A DNA stretch of 64,000 nucleotides, taken from Spongiibacteraceae bacterium (lineage in GTDB: Bacteria > Pseudomonadota > Gammaproteobacteria > Pseudomonadales > Dasaniaceae). Position numbers and translations under genes: made by a program. The notes under the pieces were generated by a model. The model saw only the letters and a program-made list of their open reading frames with translations, had not been told where the DNA came from and did not search any database. The stretch covers positions 124,001 to 188,000 of the forward strand of contig JANQLG010000033.1 of the NCBI GenBank assembly GCA_028280715.1, in the 5' to 3' direction. Positions 7,490 to 17,322 of this stretch are shown piece by piece (position 1 is the stretch's first letter; each line of letters begins with the position of its first letter).

Positions 7490-8785
7490 ATGAGTGATGA
7501 TACTAAAGATACTGGTGATGACGGCGGCAAGCTGCTGTATTGCTCCTTCTGTGGTAAAAGCCAGCATGAGGTTCGTAAGCTCATCGCCGGGCCATCAGTC
7601 TTTATTTGCGACGAATGCGTTGATCTTTGTAACGACATTATTCGCGAAGAAGTTCAGGAAAGCGGCGGAGAGAGTGCTCAGGACCGGCTGCCGACCCCTA
7701 AGGAAATTAAAGAGATTCTCGATGAGTATGTCATCGGTCAGCGTCGTGCCAAAAAGGTTTTGGCTGTAGCTGTTTATAACCACTATAAGCGTCTACGTTT
7801 TGGTGATCCTAAAAAAGATGAGGTTGAGCTAGGTAAGAGTAATATCCTGTTAGTAGGTCCTACAGGTAGCGGTAAAACACTTTTAGCAGAAACCTTGGCT
7901 AGATTGTTAGATGTACCTTTTACTATCGCCGATGCCACCACTTTAACCGAAGCAGGTTATGTGGGTGAAGATGTTGAAAATATCATCCAGAAGTTGCTGC
8001 AAAAGTGTGATTACGATGTCGATAAGGCCCAGATGGGTATTGTCTATATTGATGAGATCGACAAGATCTCTCGGAAATCTGATAATCCTTCGATTACCCG
8101 CGATGTATCAGGCGAAGGTGTGCAGCAAGCATTACTTAAGTTGATCGAAGGCACGATTGCATCAGTACCTCCACAGGGTGGTAGAAAACATCCGCAACAG
8201 GAATTCCTGCAGGTAGATACCTCGAATATTCTGTTTATCTGTGGCGGCGCCTTTGCTGGTTTAGATAAAGTTATTCGTGATCGCTCTGAAAAAGGTGGTA
8301 TTGGTTTCAGTGCTGAGGTTAAGAGTAAGGATGAATCCAAAAATGTTGGAGAGGTTTTAGCGGATCTCGAGCCGGAGGATTTAGTACGTTACGGCTTGAT
8401 TCCAGAATTTGTAGGTCGTTTGCCGGTTATCGCGACGTTAGAAGAGCTGGATGCTGATGCGCTGGTTAACATCCTAACCGAGCCTAAGAATTCACTTACT
8501 AAACAATATGCCAAGCTGTTTGAAATGGAAAATGTCGAGATAGACTTCCGTGAGGACGGGTTGAGAGCAATTGCCGAGAAGGCGATGGAGCGTAAAACGG
8601 GTGCTCGTGGGTTGCGTTCTATCCTTGAGTCGGTGTTGCTGGAAACTATGTACAAAATTCCATCAGAGGATACGGTAAGCAAGGTCGTTATCGATGAATC
8701 AGTTATCAAAGGTGAGTCAGAGCCATTGCTGGTATACAAAACACCAGAGCAAGAGCAACTCAAATCGGCCGCGCCGGAAGAGTGA
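7490..8785 (+). CDS. clpX: Clp protease ATP-binding subunit ClpX
   Basis: ClpX is the AAA+ unfoldase that feeds tagged proteins to ClpP. The N-terminal four-cysteine zinc domain has Cys18, Cys21, Cys40 and Cys43. Walker A GPTGSGKT starts at residue 123, and Walker B appears as [10 protein letters not shown]. The GYVGEDVE pore loop and the IGF-type ClpP-docking loop (GGIGFSAEV) are also present. Length is 431 residues. The gene ends at a clear terminator at 8812-8836, separating it from lon. Confidence 0.98.
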   Translation: MSDDTKDTGDDGGKLLYCSFCGKSQHEVRKLIAGPSVFICDECVDLCNDIIREEVQESGGESAQDRLPTPKEIKEILDEYVIGQRRAKKVLAVAVYNHYKRLRFGDPKKDEVELGKSNILLVGPTGSGKTLLAETLARLLDVPFTIADATTLTEAGYVGEDVENIIQKLLQKCDYDVDKAQMGIVYIDEIDKISRKSDNPSITRDVSGEGVQQALLKLIEGTIASVPPQGGRKHPQQEFLQVDTSNILFICGGAFAGLDKVIRDRSEKGGIGFSAEVKSKDESKNVGEVLADLEPEDLVRYGLIPEFVGRLPVIATLEELDADALVNILTEPKNSLTKQYAKLFEMENVEIDFREDGLRAIAEKAMERKTGARGLRSILESVLLETMYKIPSEDTVSKVVIDESVIKGESEPLLVYKTPEQEQLKSAAPEE

Positions 8786-8811
8786 TTTAACGGTCTGGAA
8801 TTAGATTTGAT

Positions 8812-8836
8812 AAAGGGGCGTGAAAGCCCCTTTTTT
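8812..8836 (+). terminator. Rho-independent terminator after clpX
   Basis: AAAGGGGC, a 6-base loop, GCCCCTTT and a continuing T-run end the clpP-clpX transcript. Lon must therefore have its own promoter. Confidence 0.9.
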
Positions 8837-8865
8837 CATGCAAAAATAAAATAAATGACCAACAT

Positions 8866-8893
8866 CTTGTAATTTTCGGTTATAGCCCCAATC
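8866..8893 (+). promoter_or_regulatory. Sigma32-like heat-shock promoter for lon
   Basis: CTTGTAA (8866-8872) and CCCCAATC (8886-8893) are separated by 13 bases. The E. coli RpoH consensus is CTTGAAA, 13-17 bases, CCCCATnT, so each element differs at one or two positions. It would give a leader of about 165 bases before lon, a classic heat-shock gene. Confidence 0.6.
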
Positions 8894-9064
8894 TACTTTT
8901 ATATGTATCAGATACGTTTAATAATCCGTTATCTGCTCTGGATTAAAACCGATTAGAGCCTATTATTAACTGATTATCACAAATTCATTTATTGCTGGCT
9001 AAAAAACGGGCAAGCTGATTGTATCGTGCCAGTAGTACCCTATAAGTTAGTACCCAAGGTATAA

Positions 9065-11494
9065 GTGAGTATGAGTCAAACACAAGAGCCTATTGAGTTA
9101 CCTTTATTGCCACTTCGAGACGTGGTGGTTTACCCACATATGGTGATCCCATTATTTGTCGGTCGGGAGCGTTCGATACAGGCTTTGGAAGAGGCAATGG
9201 CTACAGATAAGCAAATTCTGTTGGTAGCTCAGAAAAGCGCCTCTGTGGATGATCCTGGGTCTGATGATATCTACAGGGTCGGTACTGTCTCCAGCGTACT
9301 GCAGTTGCTGAAACTTCCTGATGGCACGGTCAAAGTACTGGTAGAGGGTGGATACCGCGCAAAACTGGAAGAAGTGAATGACGGCGACTTTTTTACTGCA
9401 GTTGCTTTTGCTGAAGAGACTGAGGAATTCGAGGCTACAGAAGCAGAATCGCTGGTGCGTACTACCATGGCGCAATTTGATAAGTACGTTAATCTGAGCA
9501 AGAAAGTCCCTTCGGAAGTACTTAATTCACTGTCCGGTATTGAAGAACCTGGTCGTCTGGCTGATACCATCGCTGCTCATATGTCCCTGGAGCTGGAACA
9601 AAAACAGGCCATCCTTGAAATATTTGATGTGCAGAGTCGAGTAGATCATTTAATGGGGTTGATGGAGGCCGAAATCGATTTATTTCAGGTTGAAAAGCGT
9701 ATTCGTGGCCGTGTTAAAAAGCAGATGGAGAAAAGCCAGCGCGAGTACTACCTCAATGAACAAATGAAGGCGATTCAGAAAGAGTTGGGCGATATGGATG
9801 AAGCACCCAACGAGATAGAGGATCTCCAATCCAAGATTAAAAATAGTGGTATGAGTAAAGAGGCAGAAGAAAAAGCTTCAGCTGAATTGAATAAATTGAA
9901 AATGATGTCGCCGATGTCTGCTGAAGCCTCTGTTGTGCGCAGTTATATCGACTGGATGGTCGGAATACCCTGGAAAAAGCGTTCAAAGGTCAAACACGAT
10001 TTAAAACGTGCTGAGCAGATTCTGGAAAAAGACCACTACGGTTTGGAAGAAGTTAAAGAGCGCATTCTTGAATATTTGGCTGTTCAAAAACGCGTCAGAA
10101 AAATCAAAGGCCCTGTTTTGTGTTTGGTGGGGCCTCCGGGCGTGGGCAAAACCTCTTTAGGGGAATCCATCGCTCGTTCAACTAACCGAAAGTTCATTCG
10201 TATGGCGCTGGGTGGTGTGCGTGATGAAGCGGAAATTAGAGGCCACAGAAGAACCTATATTGGCTCTATGCCCGGTAAAATCATTCAGAAACTTTCCAAG
10301 GTTGGGGTTAAAAATCCCCTGTTTTTATTGGATGAAATCGACAAAATGGGTATGGATCACCGCGGTGACCCAGCTTCTGCACTATTGGAAGTGTTAGACC
10401 CAGAGCAAAATAATAGCTTCAACGATCACTATCTGGAGGTCGATTACGATCTGTCTGATGTGATGTTTATCTGTACCTCAAATTCGTTAAATATCCCTGG
10501 GCCATTACTCGATCGGATGGAAGTTATTCGAATTCCCGGTTATACCGAAGATGAAAAGCTCAACATCGCCCTTCGTTATTTAAAGCCCAAGGCGATGAAA
10601 AACAATGGTTTGAAGGAAGATGAGCTTACTATCACAGAAGATGCTATCAGGGATCTAATCCGTTACTACACGCGTGAAGCGGGTGTGAGGGGATTGGAGA
10701 GAGAGGTCTCCAAGCTTTGTCGTAAAGTTGTCAAAGAATTCTCATTAGGGCAAAAAACAGCGCCTATTACTATTACGCCTGATGAGTTGGAAGATTACTC
10801 TGGTGTGCGCAAGTTTAACTATGGAAAAGCCGAGGACGAAAACCAGATCGGGCAAGTTACCGGCTTGGCCTGGACTCAGGTTGGAGGCGAATTGCTGACC
10901 ATCGAAGCGGTATCCGTAGCAGGTAAGGGGCGTCAGGTAACCACTGGCTCGCTGGGTGATGTAATGCAGGAATCCATAAAAGCAGCCACGACAGTGGTAC
11001 GTAGCCGTTCCCAGTTGCTTGGTATTCCTTCCAAATATCATGATGAACACGACTTACATATTCACGTGCCGGAAGGAGCTACTCCAAAAGATGGCCCAAG
11101 CGCCGGTATTGGAATGTGTACAGCCCTGGTATCGGTATTAACAGGTATTCCAGTGAGATCTAATGTGGCCATGACTGGAGAGATCACACTTAGAGGTCAG
11201 GTGTTGCCTATCGGTGGGTTGAAGGAAAAGTTATTAGCAGCACATCGGGGCGGTATAAAAACGGTTCTGATACCTGATGAAAATAGTAGGGACTTAAAAG
11301 AAATACCTGACAATATAAAAGCAGATCTTGAGATAAAGCCTGTCAAATGGATCGAAGAGGTGTTGGAAGTAGCGCTTGAAAGAATGCCAGAACCCCTTTC
11401 TGACGAAGAGTTTTGGGGAACTGATTCGGGAGATGCCTCGGCAGTCGATGAAAAATCAACCAAGTCTGAAAAAAGTCGTCCTAACGCGCATTAA
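9065..11494 (+). CDS. lon: ATP-dependent protease Lon
   Basis: Lon is the homo-hexameric AAA+ serine protease that removes damaged and short-lived regulatory proteins. The N-terminal LON substrate domain starts at ELPLLPLRDVVVYP; Walker A GPPGVGKT is at residues 356-363; the protease domain carries the Ser679-Lys722 dyad in PKDGPSAGIG and GGLKEKLL. Both residue numbers coincide with E. coli when the GTG at 9065 is the start. That GTG has AAGG five bases upstream; an ATG two codons later is the alternative. The 809-residue protein ends in a charged, probably disordered tail. Expression probably uses the heat-shock promoter at 8866-8893. Confidence 0.98.
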   Translation: MSMSQTQEPIELPLLPLRDVVVYPHMVIPLFVGRERSIQALEEAMATDKQILLVAQKSASVDDPGSDDIYRVGTVSSVLQLLKLPDGTVKVLVEGGYRAKLEEVNDGDFFTAVAFAEETEEFEATEAESLVRTTMAQFDKYVNLSKKVPSEVLNSLSGIEEPGRLADTIAAHMSLELEQKQAILEIFDVQSRVDHLMGLMEAEIDLFQVEKRIRGRVKKQMEKSQREYYLNEQMKAIQKELGDMDEAPNEIEDLQSKIKNSGMSKEAEEKASAELNKLKMMSPMSAEASVVRSYIDWMVGIPWKKRSKVKHDLKRAEQILEKDHYGLEEVKERILEYLAVQKRVRKIKGPVLCLVGPPGVGKTSLGESIARSTNRKFIRMALGGVRDEAEIRGHRRTYIGSMPGKIIQKLSKVGVKNPLFLLDEIDKMGMDHRGDPASALLEVLDPEQNNSFNDHYLEVDYDLSDVMFICTSNSLNIPGPLLDRMEVIRIPGYTEDEKLNIALRYLKPKAMKNNGLKEDELTITEDAIRDLIRYYTREAGVRGLEREVSKLCRKVVKEFSLGQKTAPITITPDELEDYSGVRKFNYGKAEDENQIGQVTGLAWTQVGGELLTIEAVSVAGKGRQVTTGSLGDVMQESIKAATTVVRSRSQLLGIPSKYHDEHDLHIHVPEGATPKDGPSAGIGMCTALVSVLTGIPVRSNVAMTGEITLRGQVLPIGGLKEKLLAAHRGGIKTVLIPDENSRDLKEIPDNIKADLEIKPVKWIEEVLEVALERMPEPLSDEEFWGTDSGDASAVDEKSTKSEKSRPNAH

Positions 11495-11509
11495 TTGCAT
11501 TAATCGTCC

Positions 11510-11538
11510 TTGACCGGTCTGGTCGCAATTGGTATAAA
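11510..11538 (+). promoter_or_regulatory. Sigma70 promoter for hupB
   Basis: TTGACC (11510-11515) and TATAAA (11533-11538) are 17 bases apart, a near-consensus housekeeping promoter. The leader to hupB would be about 110 bases. It fits the high expression expected for HU. Confidence 0.75.
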
Positions 11539-11655
11539 TTGCGGCCTTGCCGAAAATATTGCCGCGTTATTTATTAATAATAAAGCTGGTTATTTGAATA
11601 CATAAAGCATTTATCTTTAGAGTAAATGTCTATTTAAGCTATAAAGGGGAAAAGA

Positions 11656-11928
11656 GTGAATAAATCTGAACTGGTTGAAGCGATTGCTGCATCTGCTGAT
11701 TTACCAAAAGCAGCAGCTGGTCGTGCACTAGATGCAATGGTTGAGTCTATTACCAATGCTCTGAAAGAAGATGATCAAGTGGTATTAGTTGGTTTTGGAA
11801 CCTTCTCTGTTAAAGAGAGAGCAGCGCGTACAGGCCGCAATCCACAAACTGGTGAAGAAATTCAAATCGCTGCTGCAAAAGTTCCTGGTTTTAAAGCAGG
11901 TAAAGCATTAAAGGATGCAGTTAATTAA
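11656..11928 (+). CDS. hupB: DNA-binding protein HU-beta
   Basis: HU is the small, abundant dimeric nucleoid protein that bends DNA without strong sequence preference. The 90-residue chain begins [11 protein letters not shown] and contains the DNA-binding arm signature [22 protein letters not shown], followed by [14 protein letters not shown]. The start is GTG at 11656 after a strong AAAGGGG ribosome site. It has its own promoter at 11510 and a terminator at 12071-12097, about 140 bases beyond the stop, and lies between lon and ppiD as in Pseudomonas. Confidence 0.98.
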   Translation: MNKSELVEAIAASADLPKAAAGRALDAMVESITNALKEDDQVVLVGFGTFSVKERAARTGRNPQTGEEIQIAAAKVPGFKAGKALKDAVN

Positions 11929-12070
11929 TCTTATTATCCTGTGATACCTTGACGCAAAGTAAAAAGGTAGCGACAGGAAAAATTATAATAAGTATTAAAT
12001 AACAAGTTCTAAAAATTTGACATCGTATGGATGACAAAAAAGAAGATTTAAAAATCAGTAAGAATTAGAA

Positions 12071-12097
12071 AGGCGCATCAATTGATGCGCTTTTTTT
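12071..12097 (+). terminator. Rho-independent terminator after hupB
   Basis: GCGCATCAA and TTGATGCGC (12073-12090) form a perfect palindromic stem followed by seven T. The 140-base stretch between the hupB stop and this hairpin is AT-rich and shows no gene. Confidence 0.9.
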
Positions 12098-12139
12098 AGT
12101 TTTAAACGCTTATATGTAAGTTGATTGGTGGAGACGTAA

Positions 12140-14008
12140 ATGCTGCAAAACATTCGTGATAATGCTCAAGGCTTAGTCGCAAAAATAATAATCGGTCTTA
12201 TTGTTATCAGCTTTGCGTTGTTTGGCGTAGAAAGTTTAGTTGGTGGTGGACAAGAAAACGCAGCCATTGTTAATGGTGACGAAATTTCCGTTGCTGAACT
12301 TGATCAAGCTATCAATACCCAGCGCAATCGCATGATAAATGCAATGGGGGACAATTTTGATCCTGCTATGGTTGAGGATAGTCGTCTAAAAGGGCCAGTT
12401 TTAGAACAATTGATTCAAAAACGATTGTTATTACAGACAGCTGATAGCGCCGCTATGGGTGTATCTGAAGCCTCCATCGATCAGATGATTTTAGGCATGC
12501 AGCAATTTCAGCAGGAAGGTCAGTTCTCTCCGGAATTATTCCAAAGTATCTTACGTTCTAACGGATTAAGCCCCGCTTATTTCAAGCAATTATTGCAAGA
12601 AGATATTGTAATTAATCAATTTAATACAGCTGTTGCAGGTTCTGATTTTGTGACGGAAAAAGATTTATCACAGATGGCAACAATAATCGGCCAAAAGCGC
12701 AGTTTTAATTATATTTTCTTGCCAGAATTAGAGTTGGCATCGGAGGCGGCGGCCTCGCCAGAGGAGGTTGAAAATTACTATCAGGAGCATCCGGAACAGT
12801 TTCAGTCAGAAGAGCAAGTTAGGCTTGATTATATTGAAGTGAAACTACAGGACTTCTTTTCAGAGGTCTCAGAAGAGGAGTTGCGTGTTGTTTACGAGGA
12901 AGAGTTAGCAGACTTTGAAAGTAGCGAAGAGCGTAGAGTCTCTCATATTCTGATTGAAATCTCTGATGCTCTTGATGATAAAGCGGCTCATAACAAAGCG
13001 CTGGGCGTTATCAGCCGAATAGAGCAGGGTGAAGACTTTGCGACTCTTGCAGAAGAGCTATCAAATGACCCTGGTTCATCCAGTAATGGCGGTGATCTAG
13101 GATACACCAGCGGAGATACTTTTCCCCCGGAATTTGAGGATGCCTTGTTCTCACTTGAGTTAAATGCTGTATCCGAACCTGTATTAACTGATGCTGGTTA
13201 CCATGTTATTAAAGTCACTGATATCAAAGGTAATGAACCACCAAGTTACGAGCAGCGTTTGCCTATTTTAACGCAGCGCTTACAAGCAGATGGTGCCGAG
13301 ACTGAATTTGTTTCAGTTGTCGAGGAATTACGTGATTTTGTTTTTAACTCAGAGGGCCTTGCGGGTCCTGCATCTGAACTTAATTTAGCTCATAAACAAT
13401 CTGACTGGCTATCGAGAAATACATCAGATTCGCTTTTAGGTAATGCGCGTATTTTAGAGGCCGCCTTTAGTGATCAAGTATTGTTGGAAAGAAATAATAG
13501 CGAAGTTATTGAGCTGGCATCAGATCATTTCATCGTTATTAGTGTTGTTGATCATGAGCTGCCTAGCACAAAGGATTTTGATGAAGTGAAAAATGCCATT
13601 GAGCAACAATTAACGGCAGAGAAAATAGCTGCCATGGCTCAAGAACGGGCGGATCAATTAATAACTAATTTGATTGCTGGTGTTTCGAAAGAGGAAGTTG
13701 CAAAAACGTTGGGGGCCGAGTGGCAAACAGCAGATGCCGTTCAACGAAATTCAATTAATCTTGACCGACAATTATTGCAATCAGTTTTTGCTTTACAGAT
13801 AGAAGAGGGAGTTTTTGAAGCAGTTAAGCTACTTAATGGTGATATGTATATCGTCGAAATCAATGAAATTGAACCTGGAAATCTGCAAGACTTTTCTCAA
13901 ATAGAACAGCAGGGAATTAGAGCAGAATTACAGCGTAGAGTAAGTAATTCAAGCATGACAGGTTTCATGTCTGCGTTGAGTGAATCTGCCGATATACAGA
14001 CATTATAA
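12140..14008 (+). CDS. ppiD: Peptidyl-prolyl cis-trans isomerase / periplasmic chaperone PpiD
   Basis: PpiD is anchored in the inner membrane near the Sec translocon and helps newly exported proteins fold. The N terminus MLQNIRDNAQG is followed by one membrane segment (about residues 13-35), a SurA-N-like chaperone region, and one parvulin domain at about 265-360 (RRVSHILIEI through GGDLGYTS and GYHVIKVTD). The 622-residue length is normal. It follows hupB behind a terminator; 21 bases separate it from the next gene, so the two may be co-transcribed. Confidence 0.95.
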   Translation: MLQNIRDNAQGLVAKIIIGLIVISFALFGVESLVGGGQENAAIVNGDEISVAELDQAINTQRNRMINAMGDNFDPAMVEDSRLKGPVLEQLIQKRLLLQTADSAAMGVSEASIDQMILGMQQFQQEGQFSPELFQSILRSNGLSPAYFKQLLQEDIVINQFNTAVAGSDFVTEKDLSQMATIIGQKRSFNYIFLPELELASEAAASPEEVENYYQEHPEQFQSEEQVRLDYIEVKLQDFFSEVSEEELRVVYEEELADFESSEERRVSHILIEISDALDDKAAHNKALGVISRIEQGEDFATLAEELSNDPGSSSNGGDLGYTSGDTFPPEFEDALFSLELNAVSEPVLTDAGYHVIKVTDIKGNEPPSYEQRLPILTQRLQADGAETEFVSVVEELRDFVFNSEGLAGPASELNLAHKQSDWLSRNTSDSLLGNARILEAAFSDQVLLERNNSEVIELASDHFIVISVVDHELPSTKDFDEVKNAIEQQLTAEKIAAMAQERADQLITNLIAGVSKEEVAKTLGAEWQTADAVQRNSINLDRQLLQSVFALQIEEGVFEAVKLLNGDMYIVEINEIEPGNLQDFSQIEQQGIRAELQRRVSNSSMTGFMSALSESADIQTL

Positions 14009-14029
14009 GAAACCAGCAGTTAATCGATT

Positions 14030-14860
14030 GTGAGTGGGGTTAATTCCAGTTTTAACATAATAGACTCTAACGATGAGTCTATTGCTATGGGCCAAAATCA
14101 TTTAACGTTGAATGATCGGGAAGTGCATCTGTGGTTTACTTTTACAGATAGCGTTGAAGTGGCCTCTTTAGATCATCGTTATAAAACATTACTGTCCTTT
14201 GATGAGTTGGAGAGTTTTAAACGTTTGCAGCAGGAAGAGCACAAGACAGAATATTTGGTCAGTCATGCTCTTTTAAGAAGCTGTTTAAGTCAGTATATTG
14301 ATAAAGCTCCACAAGATTGGCAGTTTGTACGCAATAATTATGGCAAGCCGTCAGTGTTAATAGACGACTCTCCTATCAATTTAAAATTTAACCTTGCTCA
14401 TACTAAAGGTTTAGCCGTATGTGCTGTTAGCAGAGATTATGAGTTAGGAGTCGATGTTGAATATCATTCTGATCCGCAAGCCATGTTGGAGATGGCGGAT
14501 CATTATTTTTCTGAAACTGAAATTAATTATATGAACCGATTGCCAAAAGCCGAGCAGGAAAAGTTATTTTTTCGCTACTGGACATTAAAAGAAGCTTATA
14601 TAAAAGCGAAAGGTCAGGGGCTGACGGATAATTTATCTACTAATTTCAGTTTTGATTTTTCTGATCTTAATGGCGTTATTTTTAGACCTCCTGTAACTGA
14701 AAGTGCGGATGAGGCGTCTAATTGGTCTTTTCATTATTGTTTTCCGACAGAGAGATATACAGCATCCGTTGCCGTCAATGTACCACATAGCAATGTTCGT
14801 TGTTTTAATGCAATACCTGATAATTGCTATAGTGATTTTAAAATAGATACCAGCTGTTAA
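14030..14860 (+). CDS. 4'-phosphopantetheinyl transferase (Sfp type)
   Basis: This 276-residue enzyme belongs to the Sfp/AcpT superfamily, which transfers the phosphopantetheine arm of CoA to a serine of carrier proteins. Magnesium-binding and catalytic motifs are visible: GVDVE near residue 140 and WTLKEAYIKAKGQGL near residue 184; the upstream NLAHTKGLAVCAVS block is also typical. The assigned start is GTG at 14030; an ATG at 14087 would remove a poorly conserved N-terminal 19 residues and is possible. No polyketide or peptide synthetase lies in the window, so its carrier-protein partner is elsewhere. Confidence 0.85.
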   Translation: MSGVNSSFNIIDSNDESIAMGQNHLTLNDREVHLWFTFTDSVEVASLDHRYKTLLSFDELESFKRLQQEEHKTEYLVSHALLRSCLSQYIDKAPQDWQFVRNNYGKPSVLIDDSPINLKFNLAHTKGLAVCAVSRDYELGVDVEYHSDPQAMLEMADHYFSETEINYMNRLPKAEQEKLFFRYWTLKEAYIKAKGQGLTDNLSTNFSFDFSDLNGVIFRPPVTESADEASNWSFHYCFPTERYTASVAVNVPHSNVRCFNAIPDNCYSDFKIDTSC

Positions 14861-14885
14861 TTAATAAAAGTAAGGAGTTCATACT

Positions 14886-16055
14886 GTGTTTCAGGTATTG
14901 ACCTTGAATCAAATTTCAACAAAAGGTCTGGACAAGTTGTCTAGAGAAAACTATGAAATTGCTAGCGAATTTAATGCGCCTGATGCCATTCTTTTACGCA
15001 GCCATAAATTAAAGCCCGAAGATATTTCTGCTTCTGTACTGGGAATTGCCCGGGCAGGGGCTGGCTTTAACAACATTCCAGTGTCCTATTGCACAGAAAA
15101 TGGTATTCCCGTATTCAATACGCCAGGTGCCAATGCTAATGCCGTTAAAGAGTTGATAGTGTCGGCACTAACCTTAGGTTCCAGAGGCATTCTGGAAGGA
15201 ATGGAATATGTGCATACATTAAGTGACATGTCAGATGCTGCTGAAATGAATAAATTGCTGGAGAAGGAAAAAAAGCGGTTTAAAGGCAATGAGTTGTCTG
15301 GCAAAACACTTGGCGTCATTGGTTTAGGTGCTATTGGTTCCATGGTGGCCGATACCGCATTAGCTTTGGGAATGAATGTGATAGGCTATGATCCTGCTCT
15401 TTCCGTAGAAGCAGCATGGCGTTTATCAAGTGATGTCAAAAAAATGGATAACCTGCAAAGCCTGATGGCCAAGTCAGATTTTATCACTTTGCATTTGCCT
15501 GTATTGGATAGCACGCGAAATTTGGTCAACAGTGAATTGCTATCGAATGTTAAAGCGGGCGCGGTCTTACTTAATTTTGCACGTGAAGAAATCGTAGACT
15601 CCACTGCTGTTATTAAAGCGCTGGAGGCGGGTGCATTATCAAAATACATTGCTGATTTTCCTTCGCCTTCATTAATCGGCGTCAAAGGAACCGTTTTAAT
15701 GCCGCATATTGGGGCTAGCACAGATGAAGCTGAAGAAAATTGTGCGGTCATGGCGGCCTGCCAAATCAAAGACTTTCTAGAAAACGGAAATATTAAGAAC
15801 TCGGTTAATTTCCCTGCGTTAAGCCTTGAGAGAAATGGCATTCGCTTGGCAATCAGTAATCGTAATGTGCCAAAAATATTAGGTAATATTCTGTCAATTT
15901 TGGCTGATCAAAATATCAATATAATTGATATGTTGAATAAAAGCCGTGAGGATATAGCCTATAATTTAATTGATATAGAGTCTGAACCGGATGAAAGTGT
16001 TTTGGCTTCTATGCGGGATATTGAGGGCGTTATTAACGTTCGCCTTATTCCCTAA
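14886..16055 (+). CDS. D-3-phosphoglycerate dehydrogenase-like enzyme with ACT domain
   Basis: A D-isomer-specific 2-hydroxyacid dehydrogenase of 389 residues, most like the short SerA type that oxidises 3-phosphoglycerate to start serine synthesis. The NAD-binding GLGAIGS is near residue 146, the active-site Arg lies in NFAREEIVD, and the catalytic His in MPHIGASTDEAE near residue 274. Residues from about 318 onward form an ACT-like domain (NVPKILGNILSILADQNINI), the usual site of serine feedback. The start is GTG at 14886 with a good AAGGAG upstream. The assignment to SerA rather than another hydroxyacid dehydrogenase is by domain layout. Confidence 0.85.
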   Translation: MFQVLTLNQISTKGLDKLSRENYEIASEFNAPDAILLRSHKLKPEDISASVLGIARAGAGFNNIPVSYCTENGIPVFNTPGANANAVKELIVSALTLGSRGILEGMEYVHTLSDMSDAAEMNKLLEKEKKRFKGNELSGKTLGVIGLGAIGSMVADTALALGMNVIGYDPALSVEAAWRLSSDVKKMDNLQSLMAKSDFITLHLPVLDSTRNLVNSELLSNVKAGAVLLNFAREEIVDSTAVIKALEAGALSKYIADFPSPSLIGVKGTVLMPHIGASTDEAEENCAVMAACQIKDFLENGNIKNSVNFPALSLERNGIRLAISNRNVPKILGNILSILADQNINIIDMLNKSREDIAYNLIDIESEPDESVLASMRDIEGVINVRLIP

Positions 16056-16115
16056 AATTTCTTATCCTTTTTTGAGGGAGAAATTCATTTATTTTTCCTG
16101 CTGGAGGTCGCGTCG

Positions 16116-16718
16116 ATGCAAACTATCTATATAGTCTTTTTATCGATTATTTTAATGGCGCTTTCAGCATGTACACCGTCATACACGACTGAAAAGGTTG
16201 GTGAATATAGCCGTCAGATAGGTTTGACGGATCAATATGAAATAAGTCGTTGGCGAAATTATACGTTCTCTTCTGACAATCAATTATTAGTTGCTGTTGA
16301 TGCGGAGTCTGATGAGCAGGCTTCGCAACTTGCCAGTGTTATTGCTAAGAATCTTTCTCCTTTCTTTACTTCAGTACAGTCCTTGTCCAGAGCGTCAGCC
16401 GTTTCTGTCGGCCTCAAGGAGGCCAGGCGTTCAGGTTGTCACTTCCTTTTGGCTGTGCAAGAAACCAGCTTTAAATTGGCGTTTGATCCAACTATTAATG
16501 CTAGAGACACAGCGCAGGAAAATGATCGCTCTGACACAACTGATAAATATACCAGAGTGAATTTTTTACTATCCATTATTGATGCCAATACTGGCAAGGT
16601 CGTCGATAAGGTCAATCTTTCAGTTAGTACGGCTCATTATGATTTTATTGGCTCTGATTTTGTTGACTTGTTAGATAAGCCTATTAGCCAGCTTGGCAGT
16701 GATTTAGTCGGCAATTGA
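16116..16718 (+). CDS. DUF4823-like outer-membrane or periplasmic lipoprotein
   Basis: A 200-residue predicted lipoprotein: a hydrophobic signal ends in the lipobox LSAC with Cys19 as the lipidated residue. The mature part begins TPSYTTEKVGEYSRQIGL and carries a central domain with the SVGLKEARRSGCHFLLAVQE block, which resembles the DUF4823 lipoproteins of Pseudomonas (recalled, not searched). Function is unknown. It precedes a DUF1285 gene by 55 bases and lies opposite the ETF-QO gene, an association I recall from Pseudomonas. The start ATG at 16116 has CTGGAGG about eight bases upstream. Confidence 0.75.
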   Translation: MQTIYIVFLSIILMALSACTPSYTTEKVGEYSRQIGLTDQYEISRWRNYTFSSDNQLLVAVDAESDEQASQLASVIAKNLSPFFTSVQSLSRASAVSVGLKEARRSGCHFLLAVQETSFKLAFDPTINARDTAQENDRSDTTDKYTRVNFLLSIIDANTGKVVDKVNLSVSTAHYDFIGSDFVDLLDKPISQLGSDLVGN

Positions 16719-16773
16719 ATTTCTGCGATTAAATTGTAGAAAGGTTTTATTTTAGTGGTGTTACTCTCAAATC

Positions 16774-17319
16774 ATGGATCCGTTATCAAATATTGAACAA
16801 GCCTTAAAAAATCAATCACCGCAACCACCATTAGAAAAATGGCAGCCGCCAATTTCTGGTGATATTGACATAATTATCTGTGCCAATGGTGATTGGTTAC
16901 ATGAGGGCGACAAAATCCAGCGCCCGCAGCTGGTATCCTTATTTGCATCGATTCTAAGGCGAGAAGAAGATAATCAGTACTATCTTGTTACGCCGGTGGA
17001 AAAGTGGCGAATCACTGTAGAAGAGTTGCCACTTCAGATTGTGATGATGGATATCGAAAATTCGTGCACTGAAAAACAATCCATTCTTTTTACAAGCAAT
17101 GTTGGCAGAAAATACCTGTTAGGTCGCAACTATTCTCTGCAGGTGGACTATAAGGAAACTACTGCTGAGCCTTTTCCCTATGTCACTTTGGACTACGGAT
17201 TACAGGCTAAAATTAACCGCTCAGTATTTTATTCGCTAGTGGATGTAGCGGAAGAGGCTGGTAATGAATTAGTGATAGTTAGTGACGGCGTAAAATTTTC
17301 GCTTGGCAGTGTAGAGTGA
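16774..17319 (+). CDS. DUF1285 family protein
   Basis: A 181-residue soluble protein matching DUF1285. Family features visible are the start ...PPLEKWQPPISGDIDI, the segment WLHEGDKIQRPQLVSLFASIL near residues 45-65, and YYLVTPVEKWRITVEELP. It has no signal or membrane segment. Its biochemical role is unknown. It is the last gene of a plus-strand run and ends three bases before a large bidirectional terminator that it shares with the convergent ETF-QO gene. Confidence 0.85.
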   Translation: MDPLSNIEQALKNQSPQPPLEKWQPPISGDIDIIICANGDWLHEGDKIQRPQLVSLFASILRREEDNQYYLVTPVEKWRITVEELPLQIVMMDIENSCTEKQSILFTSNVGRKYLLGRNYSLQVDYKETTAEPFPYVTLDYGLQAKINRSVFYSLVDVAEEAGNELVIVSDGVKFSLGSVE

Positions 17320-17322
17320 GAT

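Noticed and set aside
8044-8763. Long antisense open frames inside clpX, and similar ones inside lon, metH and gspD
   Set aside because: These mirror the codon pattern of the strongly conserved sense genes and have no independent signals.
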